53,533 nucleotides of DNA from Lachnospiraceae bacterium OM04-12BH. GTDB lineage: Bacteria; Bacillota; Clostridia; Lachnospirales; Lachnospiraceae. The DNA lies in assembly GCA_003490145.1 (NCBI GenBank), contig QULQ01000012.1, positions 42,052 to 95,584 on the forward strand, given 5' to 3'. Shown piece after piece: positions 1 through 8,693 of this stretch. The translations under genes were made by a program, and so were the position numbers. The notes under the pieces are model-generated. The model searched no databases. It had not been told where the DNA came from and was given only the letters and a program-made list of their open reading frames with translations. Position 1 is the stretch's first letter; each line of letters starts with the position of its first letter.

Positions 1-2
1 TT

Positions 3-392
3 TCCATGGATCTGTTACAGGATTATATCTTTATCAGCCTTGACATTTTTCGTTCAAAAATGCACAATAAAAAGGTAACCACACTGTTGGAAGCATGGAT
101 GACTTTTTTCTCTACGGATGACCCGGAAGAGATTATCAAGCTTATCACAGACTTCCCACAGTTTAAACCGATATACGAGACACTATACCAGATGTGTCGG
201 AATGTGGAGAATGTTATGGGTTTCTTTTCTGAAGAATTACGGGAAATGGACAGAAATACTGTCAGATATATGATCGATGAGCTGCAGAAGGAAGTGGATA
301 CGCAAAAGGCTCTTCTTGAAAAAAAGGATGCGGTGATTGCCGAAAAGGATGCCATCATTGCAAATCTGCAGGCCAAACTGGCAGAAAAATAA
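3..392 (+). CDS. Rpn family recombination-promoting nuclease / PD-(D/E)XK transposase, C-terminal fragment
   Basis: The reading frame is already open at the window edge, so only the C-terminal ~130 residues are present; the first ATG at base 6 is internal. The visible part has the helical region typical of the PD-(D/E)XK 'putative transposase' family of Lachnospiraceae (a WMTFFSTDDPEEI-like stretch and an MCRNVENVMGFFSEELR-like stretch). It then runs into a charged coiled coil with a short repeat, EKKDAVIAEKD, near the end. The nuclease domain would lie upstream. Family members are RecA-independent recombination-promoting endonucleases that often occur in many genomic copies. Whether the full gene is intact cannot be told here. 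Confidence 0.7.
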   Translation, partial: SMDLLQDYIFISLDIFRSKMHNKKVTTLLEAWMTFFSTDDPEEIIKLITDFPQFKPIYETLYQMCRNVENVMGFFSEELREMDRNTVRYMIDELQKEVDTQKALLEKKDAVIAEKDAIIANLQAKLAEK

Positions 393-425
393 TGTCCTGC
401 TGACTGTCATCACATCATTCAAGTG

Positions 426-509
426 AAAAAGGAATCCTGCTGTCGCTATGTACCCTCTTTACCAAACAACTCAGTAAAGAAACTACCCGTCACAGCAGAA
501 TTCCTTTTA
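426..509. terminator. Long nested inverted repeat, probable bidirectional terminator
   Basis: Bases 426-443 and 492-509 form a 17-18 bp stem with one mismatch, and an inner CTTTAC/GTAAAG stem lies in the loop. Either strand ends in a T-rich run (TTCCTTTTATT on plus, TTCCTTTTTC on minus). It sits between the convergent transposase fragment and the DUF5067 lipoprotein gene. A small non-autonomous repeat is an alternative reading because of the 84-base span. Confidence 0.6.
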
Positions 510-518
510 TTCTAAATT

Positions 519-1805
519 TTACAGTGATTCAAATTCACTTTCATCAATGGCTTCATCTGTGAATTCATCTGCATCCATATAATTCAGGGTATTATCCAGA
601 AGCTCATCTATCGTATATGTTTCTTCAAATACCGTCATCTTATTATAGCTGTATCTGTCAATTACCGTAATGGAAACATCATCCTCGCTGCTGTTCAGTT
701 CCCATGCCAGAGCAACCATGATTGTTGTACCAGGTGATATATTATTGGAGTTATAAGAACTTGCTCCCGGCACATAAGTAGACTGCATTTCCATGCCGGA
801 CTGTCTTGCTGTAATATCCAATGCGGTACTGAAGGAAATATCTTCATCAGAATTATTGGTAAATTCTCCTACCATAACGACCACATAATCGTCATTATAA
901 TCAGAATAGCCAATCAGAATTTCATCCATGGAAAATTCATAAGCGCTTTCAGCAACAACTGCTTCTACCCCGGATAAATCAATTGTTTCCTCCAGGATCT
1001 TCTTCTGATCAAATGAATCAAAATCAATACAGCTGAGTTCTACATCGGAATCCAGATCATTCAGCCCATATACCCTTCTTATCGCAATAGAATTACCTGG
1101 CTGAATATCCGTATAATCGCTTCCGTACATTTCTTCATCATACATTGGATGTCTGTATGGCAGATACGCACTCGTAAGTCCTACTCCATTCTGAAACATC
1201 TGCATTTCCACTGCACTGCCAAAGCTGGTAGCTTTACTGCTGTTATTGGTAAAAGTAAGATCCAGTACCAAAAGCGGATTTCCATCTTCATCATCTGTAA
1301 GTTTTTTATCATCAAGGGTAACATCATATACAGCCTCTGATACCACCTTCTCTACTGTCGAAAGATCAATATCCTGTTCCAGCACGGTAATCTGCGACTT
1401 TCCATCCGTGCTGAGTGCCACAACCAGAACAGAAAGTGTTCCTTCAGTCACTCCATCCGGCAGCAGATAAGCCGCCTGTGCCTGTCCTGTTTCACCTGCT
1501 GCGATCATCTGACTGTTGTCAATGGCCTCCGGATTATCAGAAAGCAGAAAAGCTGTTTCCAGATTTGCTCCATCCAGAGAAGCTGTCATTTCATAAACCG
1601 GCGTGTAGGCTGATATATAATCACCTGTGTTATTGGTCACATCAAGATTAATTGCTATTATGCTTCCTGTATATGCATCATCGCACATAAATACCTTACT
1701 CATCGTTGCTTCATAAGGTGCTTTGCCGCTCTTTCCACAGCCGGTAGCCATGCATAACATGACAAATACAGCCAAAAATATCATTTGTAGTTTCCTGTTT
1801 TTCAT
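519..1805 (-). CDS. DUF5067-type lipoprotein with three tandem domains
   Basis: A 428-residue secreted protein with a lipoprotein signal peptide; the lipobox ends at Cys23 (MATGC). The mature part holds three related units of about 120 residues, at roughly 29-150, 160-280 and 285-405. Each has a strand ending in F/VTNN followed by an S-A/T-x-V-E/D stretch, matching the DUF5067 beta-sandwich family found in Firmicute lipoproteins. The C-terminus is strongly acidic. A good ribosome site (AAAGGA, 7 bases before ATG) supports the start. It is the last gene of the surface-sugar operon, 30 bases after fcl. No enzymatic motif is seen; a surface-exposed binding or structural role is inference. Confidence 0.75.
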   Translation of the reverse strand: MKNRKLQMIFLAVFVMLCMATGCGKSGKAPYEATMSKVFMCDDAYTGSIIAINLDVTNNTGDYISAYTPVYEMTASLDGANLETAFLLSDNPEAIDNSQMIAAGETGQAQAAYLLPDGVTEGTLSVLVVALSTDGKSQITVLEQDIDLSTVEKVVSEAVYDVTLDDKKLTDDEDGNPLLVLDLTFTNNSSKATSFGSAVEMQMFQNGVGLTSAYLPYRHPMYDEEMYGSDYTDIQPGNSIAIRRVYGLNDLDSDVELSCIDFDSFDQKKILEETIDLSGVEAVVAESAYEFSMDEILIGYSDYNDDYVVVMVGEFTNNSDEDISFSTALDITARQSGMEMQSTYVPGASSYNSNNISPGTTIMVALAWELNSSEDDVSITVIDRYSYNKMTVFEETYTIDELLDNTLNYMDADEFTDEAIDESEFESL

Positions 1806-1835
1806 TTCACTATCCTTTCCCCTTTAGAAATTAAA

Positions 1836-2780
1836 TTACATCCTTGCATTTTCCACATTATCCTTGAACCACTGATAAGCCAGCTCCACGCCCTCTTTCA
1901 GTTCTACCTTATGTGTCCATCCAAGTCCATGCAGCTTCGTTACGTCGGTCAGCTTTCTTGGTGTACCATCTGGCATGTCCTTATTCCATACGATATCTCC
2001 CTGATACCCAACTACTTCCTTTACAGTTTCCGCAAGCTGTCTGATCGTTACTTCTTTTCCGGTTCCGATATTTACATGCTGCTCACCGCTGTAATTCTCA
2101 AGCAGGAACACACATGCATCTGCCATATCATCCACATAAAGGAATTCACGAAGCGGTGTACCGGTTCCCCAGAGTTCTACAGAAGGTGCATCATTTACCT
2201 TGGCTTCATGGAACTTACGGATCATTGCCGGCATTACATGGGAACCGGACAGATCATAGTTGTCATGGGGTCCGTAAAGATTCGTCGGCATACAGCTGAT
2301 AAAATCATCCCCATACTGTCTCTTATAAAACTTGCACATTTCAAGACCGGAGATCTTGGCAATGGCATAAGCTTCATTTGTTGTCTCAAGAGGTCCTGTC
2401 AGCAGCGCATCCTCCGGGATCGGCTGAGGTGCCATTCTGGGATAGATACAGGTACTTCCAAGGAACAGCAGCTTCTTTACATGATATCTGTGACAGCATT
2501 CGATCACATTACACTGGATCTGCATATTCTCATAGGCGAATTCTGCAGGGGTTGTATTATTGGCATTGATACCACCAACCTTTGCAGCAGCAAGTACTAC
2601 TACATCCGGCTTTTCTGTTTCAAAAAAATCTCTGACAGCAGCCTGATTGGTCAGATCCAGTTCCTTATGGGTTCTTCCAATGACATTTTCATAACCTTTG
2701 GATTTCAGATTTCTCACAATAGCACTTCCTACAAGGCCTCTGTGTCCTGCCACATATATTTTGTCGTTTTTGTTTAACAT
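1836..2780 (-). CDS. fcl: GDP-L-fucose synthase
   Basis: A short-chain dehydrogenase/epimerase of 314 residues that converts GDP-4-keto-6-deoxymannose to GDP-L-fucose with NADPH in the cytosol. The nucleotide-binding loop is at 12-18 (GHRGLVG), the catalytic Ser at 109 (GSTCIYP) and the Tyr138/Lys142 pair in YAIAK. The [12 protein letters not shown] and [14 protein letters not shown] stretches are typical of the family. I place the start at 2780, where ATG follows an AGAGGAAA ribosome site, rather than at the in-frame start ten codons earlier. Together with gmd three genes upstream it gives the full GDP-mannose to GDP-fucose route. Confidence 0.93.
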   Translation of the reverse strand: MLNKNDKIYVAGHRGLVGSAIVRNLKSKGYENVIGRTHKELDLTNQAAVRDFFETEKPDVVVLAAAKVGGINANNTTPAEFAYENMQIQCNVIECCHRYHVKKLLFLGSTCIYPRMAPQPIPEDALLTGPLETTNEAYAIAKISGLEMCKFYKRQYGDDFISCMPTNLYGPHDNYDLSGSHVMPAMIRKFHEAKVNDAPSVELWGTGTPLREFLYVDDMADACVFLLENYSGEQHVNIGTGKEVTIRQLAETVKEVVGYQGDIVWNKDMPDGTPRKLTDVTKLHGLGWTHKVELKEGVELAYQWFKDNVENARM

Positions 2781-2834
2781 AACTTTTTCCTCTTTTCCTG
2801 CATTTTGCAATTCTTATCTTTTAAGACTCCGTTT

Positions 2835-4508
2835 TCACTTTGTATGGATCACATCGTGAAAACCGTCCTCTATCGTATCACCTATGAAGATATCCTCAGC
2901 CTTTACCGGCGATGCCGGAAAATCAATGTATCCTGTCCTGTCACCCTCCTTTGGATAATAAAATGTATAACCATGAAGGTCATAGGACGTAGTTTCAAAG
3001 ATTTCGTAATCCTGCTGTACCAGTAAATACTGCCTGGCATGACCCGCATCCCGGATCAGCTCCCTGCCAAACATGGCTCCCTTGTATATCCCAAGCAGCC
3101 CAAGAGCTATCACTGCCAGCTTATATCTGTCACACCTTGGACTGATCTCTTGGTACAGATATCCATACAGAAGTGTCGGATAAACCCACAGAAATACACA
3201 CCCATATCGGATCAGCGGTGCACTCAGAAGCCAGAACAGGAAACAGCACCCCAGTATACACATAAGAAAAAGTACACCATAAGCTTCTTTTTTTCTTCTG
3301 AATATGTTCCATAAGACAAGCATTCCCAGAATCAGAAGCCCTGCCAGTGCCGCCAAAAGGAATACCTGATTTATCATATCCAGGTTTCTGACCCAGTCCG
3401 GGAACCATTTTACAATAGATTCCCCAAACCGTTCCACATCACTGTAGCCTCTTCCATACACCTGGATCTCCCGGGAATCATATTCTGCCACTCCCTTTGG
3501 GATCTTAAAAGGCAGGTCAAAAAGATCTATGGCTGTAAATGGATAAAGCAGCCATCCCGATAAGATCACATTCCGGATCAGGAACGGTACAAGCACGATC
3601 AGTCCACATGCAATATAACGGATGATCTCCTGCACCCTTTTCCCCTGGATCAGTTCTACTGCCGGCCAGATCGTCAGCAATACGATCAGTGCTCCCGAAA
3701 ACTTGATGGTACACACATATACACCAAGGATACACAACAGGCTGTAAGGTACTGTAGATTTCTCTTTTCTTTCGAGCAGCTCCAGCCAGCGGATCACCAG
3801 CCAGAATACTGTAAGCACCATAAAATAATCCGATGCCGGGGATATCATTTCATCAAAAATATTCAACAGGTAGTATACCGCCATCACACGGATCAGATCC
3901 GATAACAGCAGCTTTTTTTCTCTTTCCCTGCAGCATGCGTCTGTACAGCATACAGCCAGCAAAAATGCAAAATACCCTGTACAGCAGTGAAAGGATCTTC
4001 CTGTCAGAAAAGCCATGCTGTACAATGCAGATAAGCTAAAGGCTGCGCTGTTATAGGCCAGTCTGGAATGAAGATTTCCAAGTCCTGGAACAATACCATA
4101 CTCCTCTATCCACCGGATGCTCTGCGCATGATACAGTCCTGTATCATAATGTTCCAGTCCGCTCGCCGTCCCATACGCAAATAGGAAAAACAGAACCAGG
4201 ATCAGTATTACTCTCTGTGGTGTTACCGTAAGCCGTATATGCCTAAAATGTCCTGCCAGTTCCTCCTTTTTGACCAAAAAACATATCAGGCAGATCACCA
4301 GAAGCAACGCATTGGCAAAAAACGAAACACCTCCAAATAGGCTGAATATCTCTGCATATACCGTCATCAGGACAATTCCTGTGAAAAGATAACTGCTCTC
4401 TTTCCTGATCTGATAGTTTCCTTTCCTGCAGATTCCTGTTAGGCACAGATAACCTGTAATATAGCAGGTAACCGTCATATAAATCCATATAAGAATTACT
4501 GATACCAT
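2835..4508 (-). CDS. Polytopic membrane protein, LIC_10190-like / GT-C-like
   Basis: A 557-residue protein with about 12 hydrophobic segments spread along the chain. After the fourth segment lies a conserved-looking stretch with HYDTGLYH at 120-127, then YGIVPGLGNLH and RLAYNS. This resembles the LIC_10190 family of membrane proteins. An acidic residue in the first outer loop (Asp122) also fits a GT-C glycosyltransferase fold. It lies between gmd and fcl in a GDP-fucose operon, so a role in glycan assembly or lipid-linked sugar transfer is a reasonable inference, but donor and acceptor are unknown. The ribosome site is weak (AAGAGG well upstream of ATG). Confidence 0.65.
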   Translation of the reverse strand: MVSVILIWIYMTVTCYITGYLCLTGICRKGNYQIRKESSYLFTGIVLMTVYAEIFSLFGGVSFFANALLLVICLICFLVKKEELAGHFRHIRLTVTPQRVILILVLFFLFAYGTASGLEHYDTGLYHAQSIRWIEEYGIVPGLGNLHSRLAYNSAAFSLSALYSMAFLTGRSFHCCTGYFAFLLAVCCTDACCREREKKLLLSDLIRVMAVYYLLNIFDEMISPASDYFMVLTVFWLVIRWLELLERKEKSTVPYSLLCILGVYVCTIKFSGALIVLLTIWPAVELIQGKRVQEIIRYIACGLIVLVPFLIRNVILSGWLLYPFTAIDLFDLPFKIPKGVAEYDSREIQVYGRGYSDVERFGESIVKWFPDWVRNLDMINQVFLLAALAGLLILGMLVLWNIFRRKKEAYGVLFLMCILGCCFLFWLLSAPLIRYGCVFLWVYPTLLYGYLYQEISPRCDRYKLAVIALGLLGIYKGAMFGRELIRDAGHARQYLLVQQDYEIFETTSYDLHGYTFYYPKEGDRTGYIDFPASPVKAEDIFIGDTIEDGFHDVIHTK

Positions 4509-4540
4509 CTATAAAAAGCCTCTTACCGGCCGCTCTTTTC

Positions 4541-5617
4541 TCAGCCTTTTTTGCTCTCTTTGTATTCCCCGCAGCTCATTCCTGCGATCGCACGCAGGTC
4601 AGCATCCATCATCATGCTTACAAGCCCCCTGAAATCCACATCTCTCTCCCAGCCAAGAGCTTTCTGTGCTTTCTCTGCATTGCCCCAGAGGAATTCAACC
4701 TCTGCCGGACGATAAAACTCAGGATTTACATCTACTAACAGTCTGCCTGTCTCTGCATCATAGCCCTTCTCATTGACACCGGTTCCTTCCCATCTTATGG
4801 AAATGCCAAGCTCAGCGAAGGATGCCTCTACAAACTCACGTACTGTATGTGTCTCATTGGTTGCAAGTACGTAATCATCTGCCTTATCCTGCTGCAGCAT
4901 CAGCCACATACCCTTTACATAATCTCCGGCAAATCCCCAGTCTCTCTTGGCATTCATATTTCCAAGAGAAAGCTTCTCCTGCTTTCCTGCAATGATGTTT
5001 GCAATCGCCAGTGTGATCTTCCTGGTAACAAAATTCTCACCTCTTCTGGGTGATTCATGATTAAAGAGAATACCATTACATGCAAACATGTTATAGGACT
5101 CTCTGTAGTTTACAGTGATCCAGTAGGAATATAACTTTGCCACACCATAAGGACTCTTGGGATAAAAAGGAGTCTTCTCACTCTGAGGTGCTGTCTCCGG
5201 AAGTCCGCCAAAAAGCTCTGAGGTAGATGCCTGATAATAACGGCAGTTTCCGCCGTTAACACGAAGTGCCTCAAGAAGCTTCAGTGTACTGACACCGGTT
5301 GCCTCTGCTGTATATTCAGGTACTTCAAAGGAAACACCTACATGGGACTGTGCTGCCAGATTGTAAACCTCAGTCGGTCTGATCTCTGCTACCAGTCTCA
5401 TCAGATTACTGGAATCTGTAGTATCTGCATAATGAAGGAAAAACTTTACCTTATTATATTCTGACTGAAGGATGTGATCGATACGTGCCGTGTTGCTGAT
5501 ACTGTGTCTTCTCACAAGGCCATGTACCTCATATCCCTTCTCCAGCAGGAACTCCGCAAGATAAGAGCCGTCCTGTCCTGTAATACCTGTGATTAATGCT
5601 ATGTTCTGATTCTGCAT
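4541..5617 (-). CDS. gmd: GDP-mannose 4,6-dehydratase
   Basis: A 358-residue extended SDR that removes water from GDP-D-mannose to give GDP-4-keto-6-deoxy-D-mannose, the first step to GDP-fucose. The NADP loop is at 11-17 (GITGQDG), the catalytic Thr132/Glu134 in STSELFG, and Tyr157/Lys161 in [17 protein letters not shown] is the family signature. Length is normal. It lies 32 bases upstream of the membrane-protein gene and is cotranscribed with fcl, which uses its product. GDP-mannose synthesis genes (manB/manC) are not in the window. Confidence 0.95.
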   Translation of the reverse strand: MQNQNIALITGITGQDGSYLAEFLLEKGYEVHGLVRRHSISNTARIDHILQSEYNKVKFFLHYADTTDSSNLMRLVAEIRPTEVYNLAAQSHVGVSFEVPEYTAEATGVSTLKLLEALRVNGGNCRYYQASTSELFGGLPETAPQSEKTPFYPKSPYGVAKLYSYWITVNYRESYNMFACNGILFNHESPRRGENFVTRKITLAIANIIAGKQEKLSLGNMNAKRDWGFAGDYVKGMWLMLQQDKADDYVLATNETHTVREFVEASFAELGISIRWEGTGVNEKGYDAETGRLLVDVNPEFYRPAEVEFLWGNAEKAQKALGWERDVDFRGLVSMMMDADLRAIAGMSCGEYKESKKG

Positions 5618-5648
5618 TCTGATCTCCTTTTTCTTTGTTCTTTATCCT

Positions 5649-6104
5649 TTATAAGTAACAGATGACCACTGCGATCACAATACCGAGAATTGCCCCGGCA
5701 AGTACCTGCAGCGGTGTATGTCCCACAAATTCCTTCAGCTTCTCTTCCGGGCTCATTTTTTTGCCCATGGTACTGAAAGCCTCCAGCATTTCGTTTAAAA
5801 CTTTCGCCTGGATCCCCGTTTCCCTGCGCACACCCATGGCATCATACATAACGATGATTGCGAGGATCACGGAAATGGCAAATTCAAAGCTGCCGCCTCC
5901 ATAAGTGATCCCTGCAGCGGTAGCCAGACCACATACTGTCGCAGAATGAGAACTTGGCATGCCTCCACTGCCTACCATTCTTTCAGCTACAAACTCCTTA
6001 GTCAGGATCAGGTGGATCACTGTCTTCATCACCTGCGCCACCAGCCAGCCGGTTACTGCTGAAAGAAAGATCGTATTATGAAATAAATCTGCTAAAAATG
6101 TCAT
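5649..6104 (-). CDS. Divergent PAP2 family membrane protein (DUF212)
   Basis: A 151-residue membrane protein with about four transmembrane segments and the DUF212 (acid phosphatase/vanadium-dependent haloperoxidase-related) signature GSGGMPSSHSA near residue 48, followed later by an R-R-E-T-G motif. The PSSHSA element corresponds to a PAP2 phosphatase motif, so phosphatase activity on a lipid phosphate is possible but unproven for this family. It sits between rfbD and gmd with short gaps (18 and 31 bases), so it is probably cotranscribed with the nucleotide-sugar genes. Recycling of a lipid carrier phosphate would fit that setting, but this is inference. Confidence 0.85.
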   Translation of the reverse strand: MTFLADLFHNTIFLSAVTGWLVAQVMKTVIHLILTKEFVAERMVGSGGMPSSHSATVCGLATAAGITYGGGSFEFAISVILAIIVMYDAMGVRRETGIQAKVLNEMLEAFSTMGKKMSPEEKLKEFVGHTPLQVLAGAILGIVIAVVICYL

Positions 6105-6122
6105 TCTTTTTTCCTTCTTTGG

Positions 6123-6965
6123 TTACTGTGCCTTCATATAATAATCAAGTGCGTCATGCCAGTCTGCAAACTGATAACCACCGGTCAGCTTCAGCATATA
6201 ATTCTCCAAAATAGAATACGCTGGTCTGGGTGCCTTTGCAGCAAATTCCGCTGATGTGATTCCCTCCACATAGGTATCCCTGCCTGCCAGACGGAAAATT
6301 TCCCTTGCAAAATCTGCCCAGCTGCAGTTTCCTTCGCAGGTTGCATGGAACAGTCCGTAATTATCGGTAAAAAGCTGTGCAGTAATAGCTCTTGCCAGCT
6401 CTCTGGCACTGGTAGGGCTTCCTACCTGATCCTCTACCACTCTGACCTTGTCCCCATTTTCAGCAAGCCTCAGCATAGTCTTTACAAAATTTCTGCCATC
6501 TCCATACAGCCATGCAGTACGGAAGATCATGTATCTGTCCGCAAAATCCTTTACCATGTTTTCTCCTGCCAGCTTTGTCTTTCCATAAGCCCCCTGGGGA
6601 TTTGGCGTATCAAACTCTACGTAAGGTCTTGTACCCTTTCCATCAAAAACATAGTCTGTGGAAACATGGATCAGCTTTGCACCTGTTTCTGTCGCTGCAA
6701 TACCTAAATTTCTCGGACCAATGGCGTTGATCCTGTAGGCATTATCCAGATCTGTTTCACAGGCATCTACAGCCGTGTGGGCTGCGCAGTTGATTATCGC
6801 ATAAGGCTTAACCTCCCTGACCAGTGCAAGTACCTCATCCACACTCGTAATATCCAGCTCTGCCACATCTGTATTTACAATACTGATCTCTGTATTTCCT
6901 GCAAGCTCCTGATTAATTGCTCTTCCCAGCTGTCCGTTACAGCCTGTAACAATTATTTTCTTCAT
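6123..6965 (-). CDS. rfbD: dTDP-4-dehydrorhamnose reductase
   Basis: A 280-residue SDR of the RmlD family, which reduces dTDP-4-keto-L-rhamnose to dTDP-L-rhamnose. The NAD(P) loop is GCNGQLG at 8-14. DYVFDGKG and the Tyr127/Lys131 pair in YGKTK are present. The ATG at 6965 has a clear AAAGGA ribosome site 8 bases upstream; an earlier TTG (6986) lacks one and gives an unusual N-terminal extension. It is the first gene of the operon, behind a good promoter at 7010-7038. rfbA, rfbB and rfbC are absent from the window, so they must be elsewhere if the pathway is complete. Confidence 0.93.
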   Translation of the reverse strand: MKKIIVTGCNGQLGRAINQELAGNTEISIVNTDVAELDITSVDEVLALVREVKPYAIINCAAHTAVDACETDLDNAYRINAIGPRNLGIAATETGAKLIHVSTDYVFDGKGTRPYVEFDTPNPQGAYGKTKLAGENMVKDFADRYMIFRTAWLYGDGRNFVKTMLRLAENGDKVRVVEDQVGSPTSARELARAITAQLFTDNYGLFHATCEGNCSWADFAREIFRLAGRDTYVEGITSAEFAAKAPRPAYSILENYMLKLTGGYQFADWHDALDYYMKAQ

Positions 6966-7009
6966 CCCATATATCCTTTCCTTCAAAAGCTATAAGCTCA
7001 GTTGTTTCT

Positions 7010-7038
7010 ATTTTACCCTTATTTACGTATTAATACAA
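7010..7038 (-). promoter_or_regulatory. Sigma-A type promoter for the rfbD-gmd-fcl operon
   Basis: Reading the minus strand, a -35 box TTGTAT (7033-7038) and a -10 box TAAAAT (7010-7015) are separated by exactly 17 bases. This is 45 bases upstream of the rfbD start. No other good promoter is seen inside the operon. Confidence 0.6.
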
Positions 7039-7097
7039 GCCTTCCTTCGTTGTAACAATTTTTTAATATTTTTGTATAACAAATTACACATTTTCTA

Positions 7098-7126
7098 GTG
7101 ACGGTCATTTTCTTCTGTGTTATAAT
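7098..7126 (+). promoter_or_regulatory. Sigma-A type promoter for the DUF3048 lipoprotein gene
   Basis: A perfect -10 box TATAAT at 7121-7126 lies 17 bases after GTGACG (7098-7103), a weak -35 box keeping TGAC. The transcript would start about 55 bases before the ATG at 7188, which has the ribosome site GTGAGGAG. Confidence 0.6.
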
Positions 7127-7187
7127 AACGGTTATGTGGCATAATCGCATATGCTGCTACCAAGAAGAAAGTGAGGAGATTTAAAAG

Positions 7188-8345
7188 ATGAAAAGATTAC
7201 AAGTGCTCTTTCTTGTAGCCTTGTCTTCATCTCTTTTATTATTCGGCTGTGGCAAGTCAGAAGAAACTGCAGTACAGCCTATTGTTCAGCCTATTGTTGA
7301 ACAACAGCCGGAAAAGGAAGAAGACAGTTCCTCTGAAGAGGCTGAGACAGAAGAAGATCTCGATACACCTCCCGCAGAGGGTATGGTCAGAAGCCGTCTG
7401 ACAAATGAATGGGTTGACGAGGATGTTGCAAATACACGTCCTGTTGCTATCATGATCCCCAACTCCAAAACAGCAAGCCAGTACAGTATTTCAGATGCAT
7501 CCATTCTTTATGAATGTAATGTAGAAGGAAGCATGACACGTCTTATGGCTGTGTTTGAAGACTGGAAGAACCTTGAAAAGGTCGGTAATATCAGAAGCTG
7601 CCGTGATTATTATTTATACTGGGCGTTCGAATGGGATGCTATTTATATCCATTACGGCGGACCTTTCTACATAGATGATCTTGTCGGCCGCTCCGATACC
7701 CAGAATATTAACTGCATTGATTATGGCAAAGCCTCCTTCAGAGACACAGCCAAGAATTCTACAGACAACGCCTTTACAAGTGGATCTCTGATTCAGGATG
7801 CCATAAACCACTACGGCTATCCTATGACATACAGAGATGGATATTCCGATGCAACCCATTATCAGTTTGCAGGTAGCTCTGAACCGAATACGCTGGAGCA
7901 GTACAGTGACGCGATCAACGCTTCCAAGATCGATCTTTCACCTGCATACCCTGTGACAAACTGCTACTTCATTTATAACGAAGAAACCGGTCTGTATGAC
8001 AGATATCAGCACCTTTCCGGTGACAGTGACGGTCCGCATATTGATCTGGCTAACAATAAGCAGCTTGCATTCAAGAATGTCCTGATCCAGAATACCTACT
8101 TTGAGGTAAGAGACCAGAAAGGCTACCTTTCCTTCCAGTGTCATGATACTACAAGAGATGGCTGGTTCTTTACAAATGGAAAAGGAATCCACGTAACCTG
8201 GGAAAAGACATCTGACTACGGTGCTACCAGATACTATGATGATAATGGAAATGAGATCAAGCTCAACACCGGCAAGACCATGGTATGTATTGTTGAAGAC
8301 GGTGACACCTTTAACGTAGATGATAAGTCAATCGAATCCAATTAG
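7188..8345 (+). CDS. DUF3048 family lipoprotein (YerB-like)
   Basis: A 385-residue exported lipoprotein: N-terminal signal peptide with lipobox ending at Cys21 (LLFGC), a Glu-rich linker at about 30-65, then the DUF3048 domain. Typical family stretches are SRLTNEWVDE, RPVAIMIPN, YECNVEGSMTRLMA and GNIRSCRDYY. B. subtilis YerB is the nearest named relative; the molecular role is not known. The gene stands alone, divergent from the sugar operon and convergent with hpr. It has its own promoter and a strong terminator just after the stop, so it is probably monocistronic. Confidence 0.88.
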   Translation: MKRLQVLFLVALSSSLLLFGCGKSEETAVQPIVQPIVEQQPEKEEDSSSEEAETEEDLDTPPAEGMVRSRLTNEWVDEDVANTRPVAIMIPNSKTASQYSISDASILYECNVEGSMTRLMAVFEDWKNLEKVGNIRSCRDYYLYWAFEWDAIYIHYGGPFYIDDLVGRSDTQNINCIDYGKASFRDTAKNSTDNAFTSGSLIQDAINHYGYPMTYRDGYSDATHYQFAGSSEPNTLEQYSDAINASKIDLSPAYPVTNCYFIYNEETGLYDRYQHLSGDSDGPHIDLANNKQLAFKNVLIQNTYFEVRDQKGYLSFQCHDTTRDGWFFTNGKGIHVTWEKTSDYGATRYYDDNGNEIKLNTGKTMVCIVEDGDTFNVDDKSIESN

Positions 8346-8350
8346 GATTA

Positions 8351-8383
8351 AAAAAAGAGAACAGCGCTGCTGTTCTCTTTTTT
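8351..8383. terminator. Bidirectional intrinsic terminator
   Basis: A 15 bp perfect stem (A6-GAGAACAGC / GCTGTTCTC-T6) with a 3-base loop. The A-run and T-run let it serve both the plus-strand DUF3048 gene and the minus-strand hpr operon, whose ends lie on either side. Confidence 0.9.
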
Positions 8384-8388
8384 ATTTG

Positions 8389-8652
8389 CTATTCACCAAG
8401 TCCACCCTCAATCGCATCTACTAATGTCTTCAAGGCTATCTCTTCATCCTCACCATCGCAGATCACCTCAATCACATCCCCACTTTTCACACAGGCACCA
8501 AGTACACTGAGTACACTTTTGGCATTTGCTGTATTCCCTCTGAATGTAAACGTGATCAAGGATTTGAACTGCATCGCTTCCTTGCATAAAATACCTGCCG
8601 GTCTTAAATGCAGCCCGGTGGGATTTTTGATAGTCACCTTCTGACTTACCAT
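8389..8652 (-). CDS. ptsH: HPr phosphocarrier protein, canonical
   Basis: An 87-residue HPr. The phosphoacceptor His15 sits in GLHLRPAG and the regulatory serine in AKSVLS is exactly at position 46, so both PEP-dependent and HPr kinase phosphorylation are expected. It carries phosphate from Enzyme I to PTS EIIA proteins in the cytosol. It is the last gene after glmM (41-base gap) and has its own excellent ribosome site TAGGAGGATG. No ptsI is adjacent. A second, His-less HPr-like protein is encoded at 45798-46028. Confidence 0.9.
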   Translation of the reverse strand: MVSQKVTIKNPTGLHLRPAGILCKEAMQFKSLITFTFRGNTANAKSVLSVLGACVKSGDVIEVICDGEDEEIALKTLVDAIEGGLGE

Positions 8653-8693
8653 AACAACATCCTCCTAACATCCCATATCATTCTTTGCTATAA

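Noticed and set aside
1911..2777. 288-codon plus-strand frame opposite fcl
   Set aside because: Antisense shadow of a clear enzyme gene; no ribosome site or recognisable domain.
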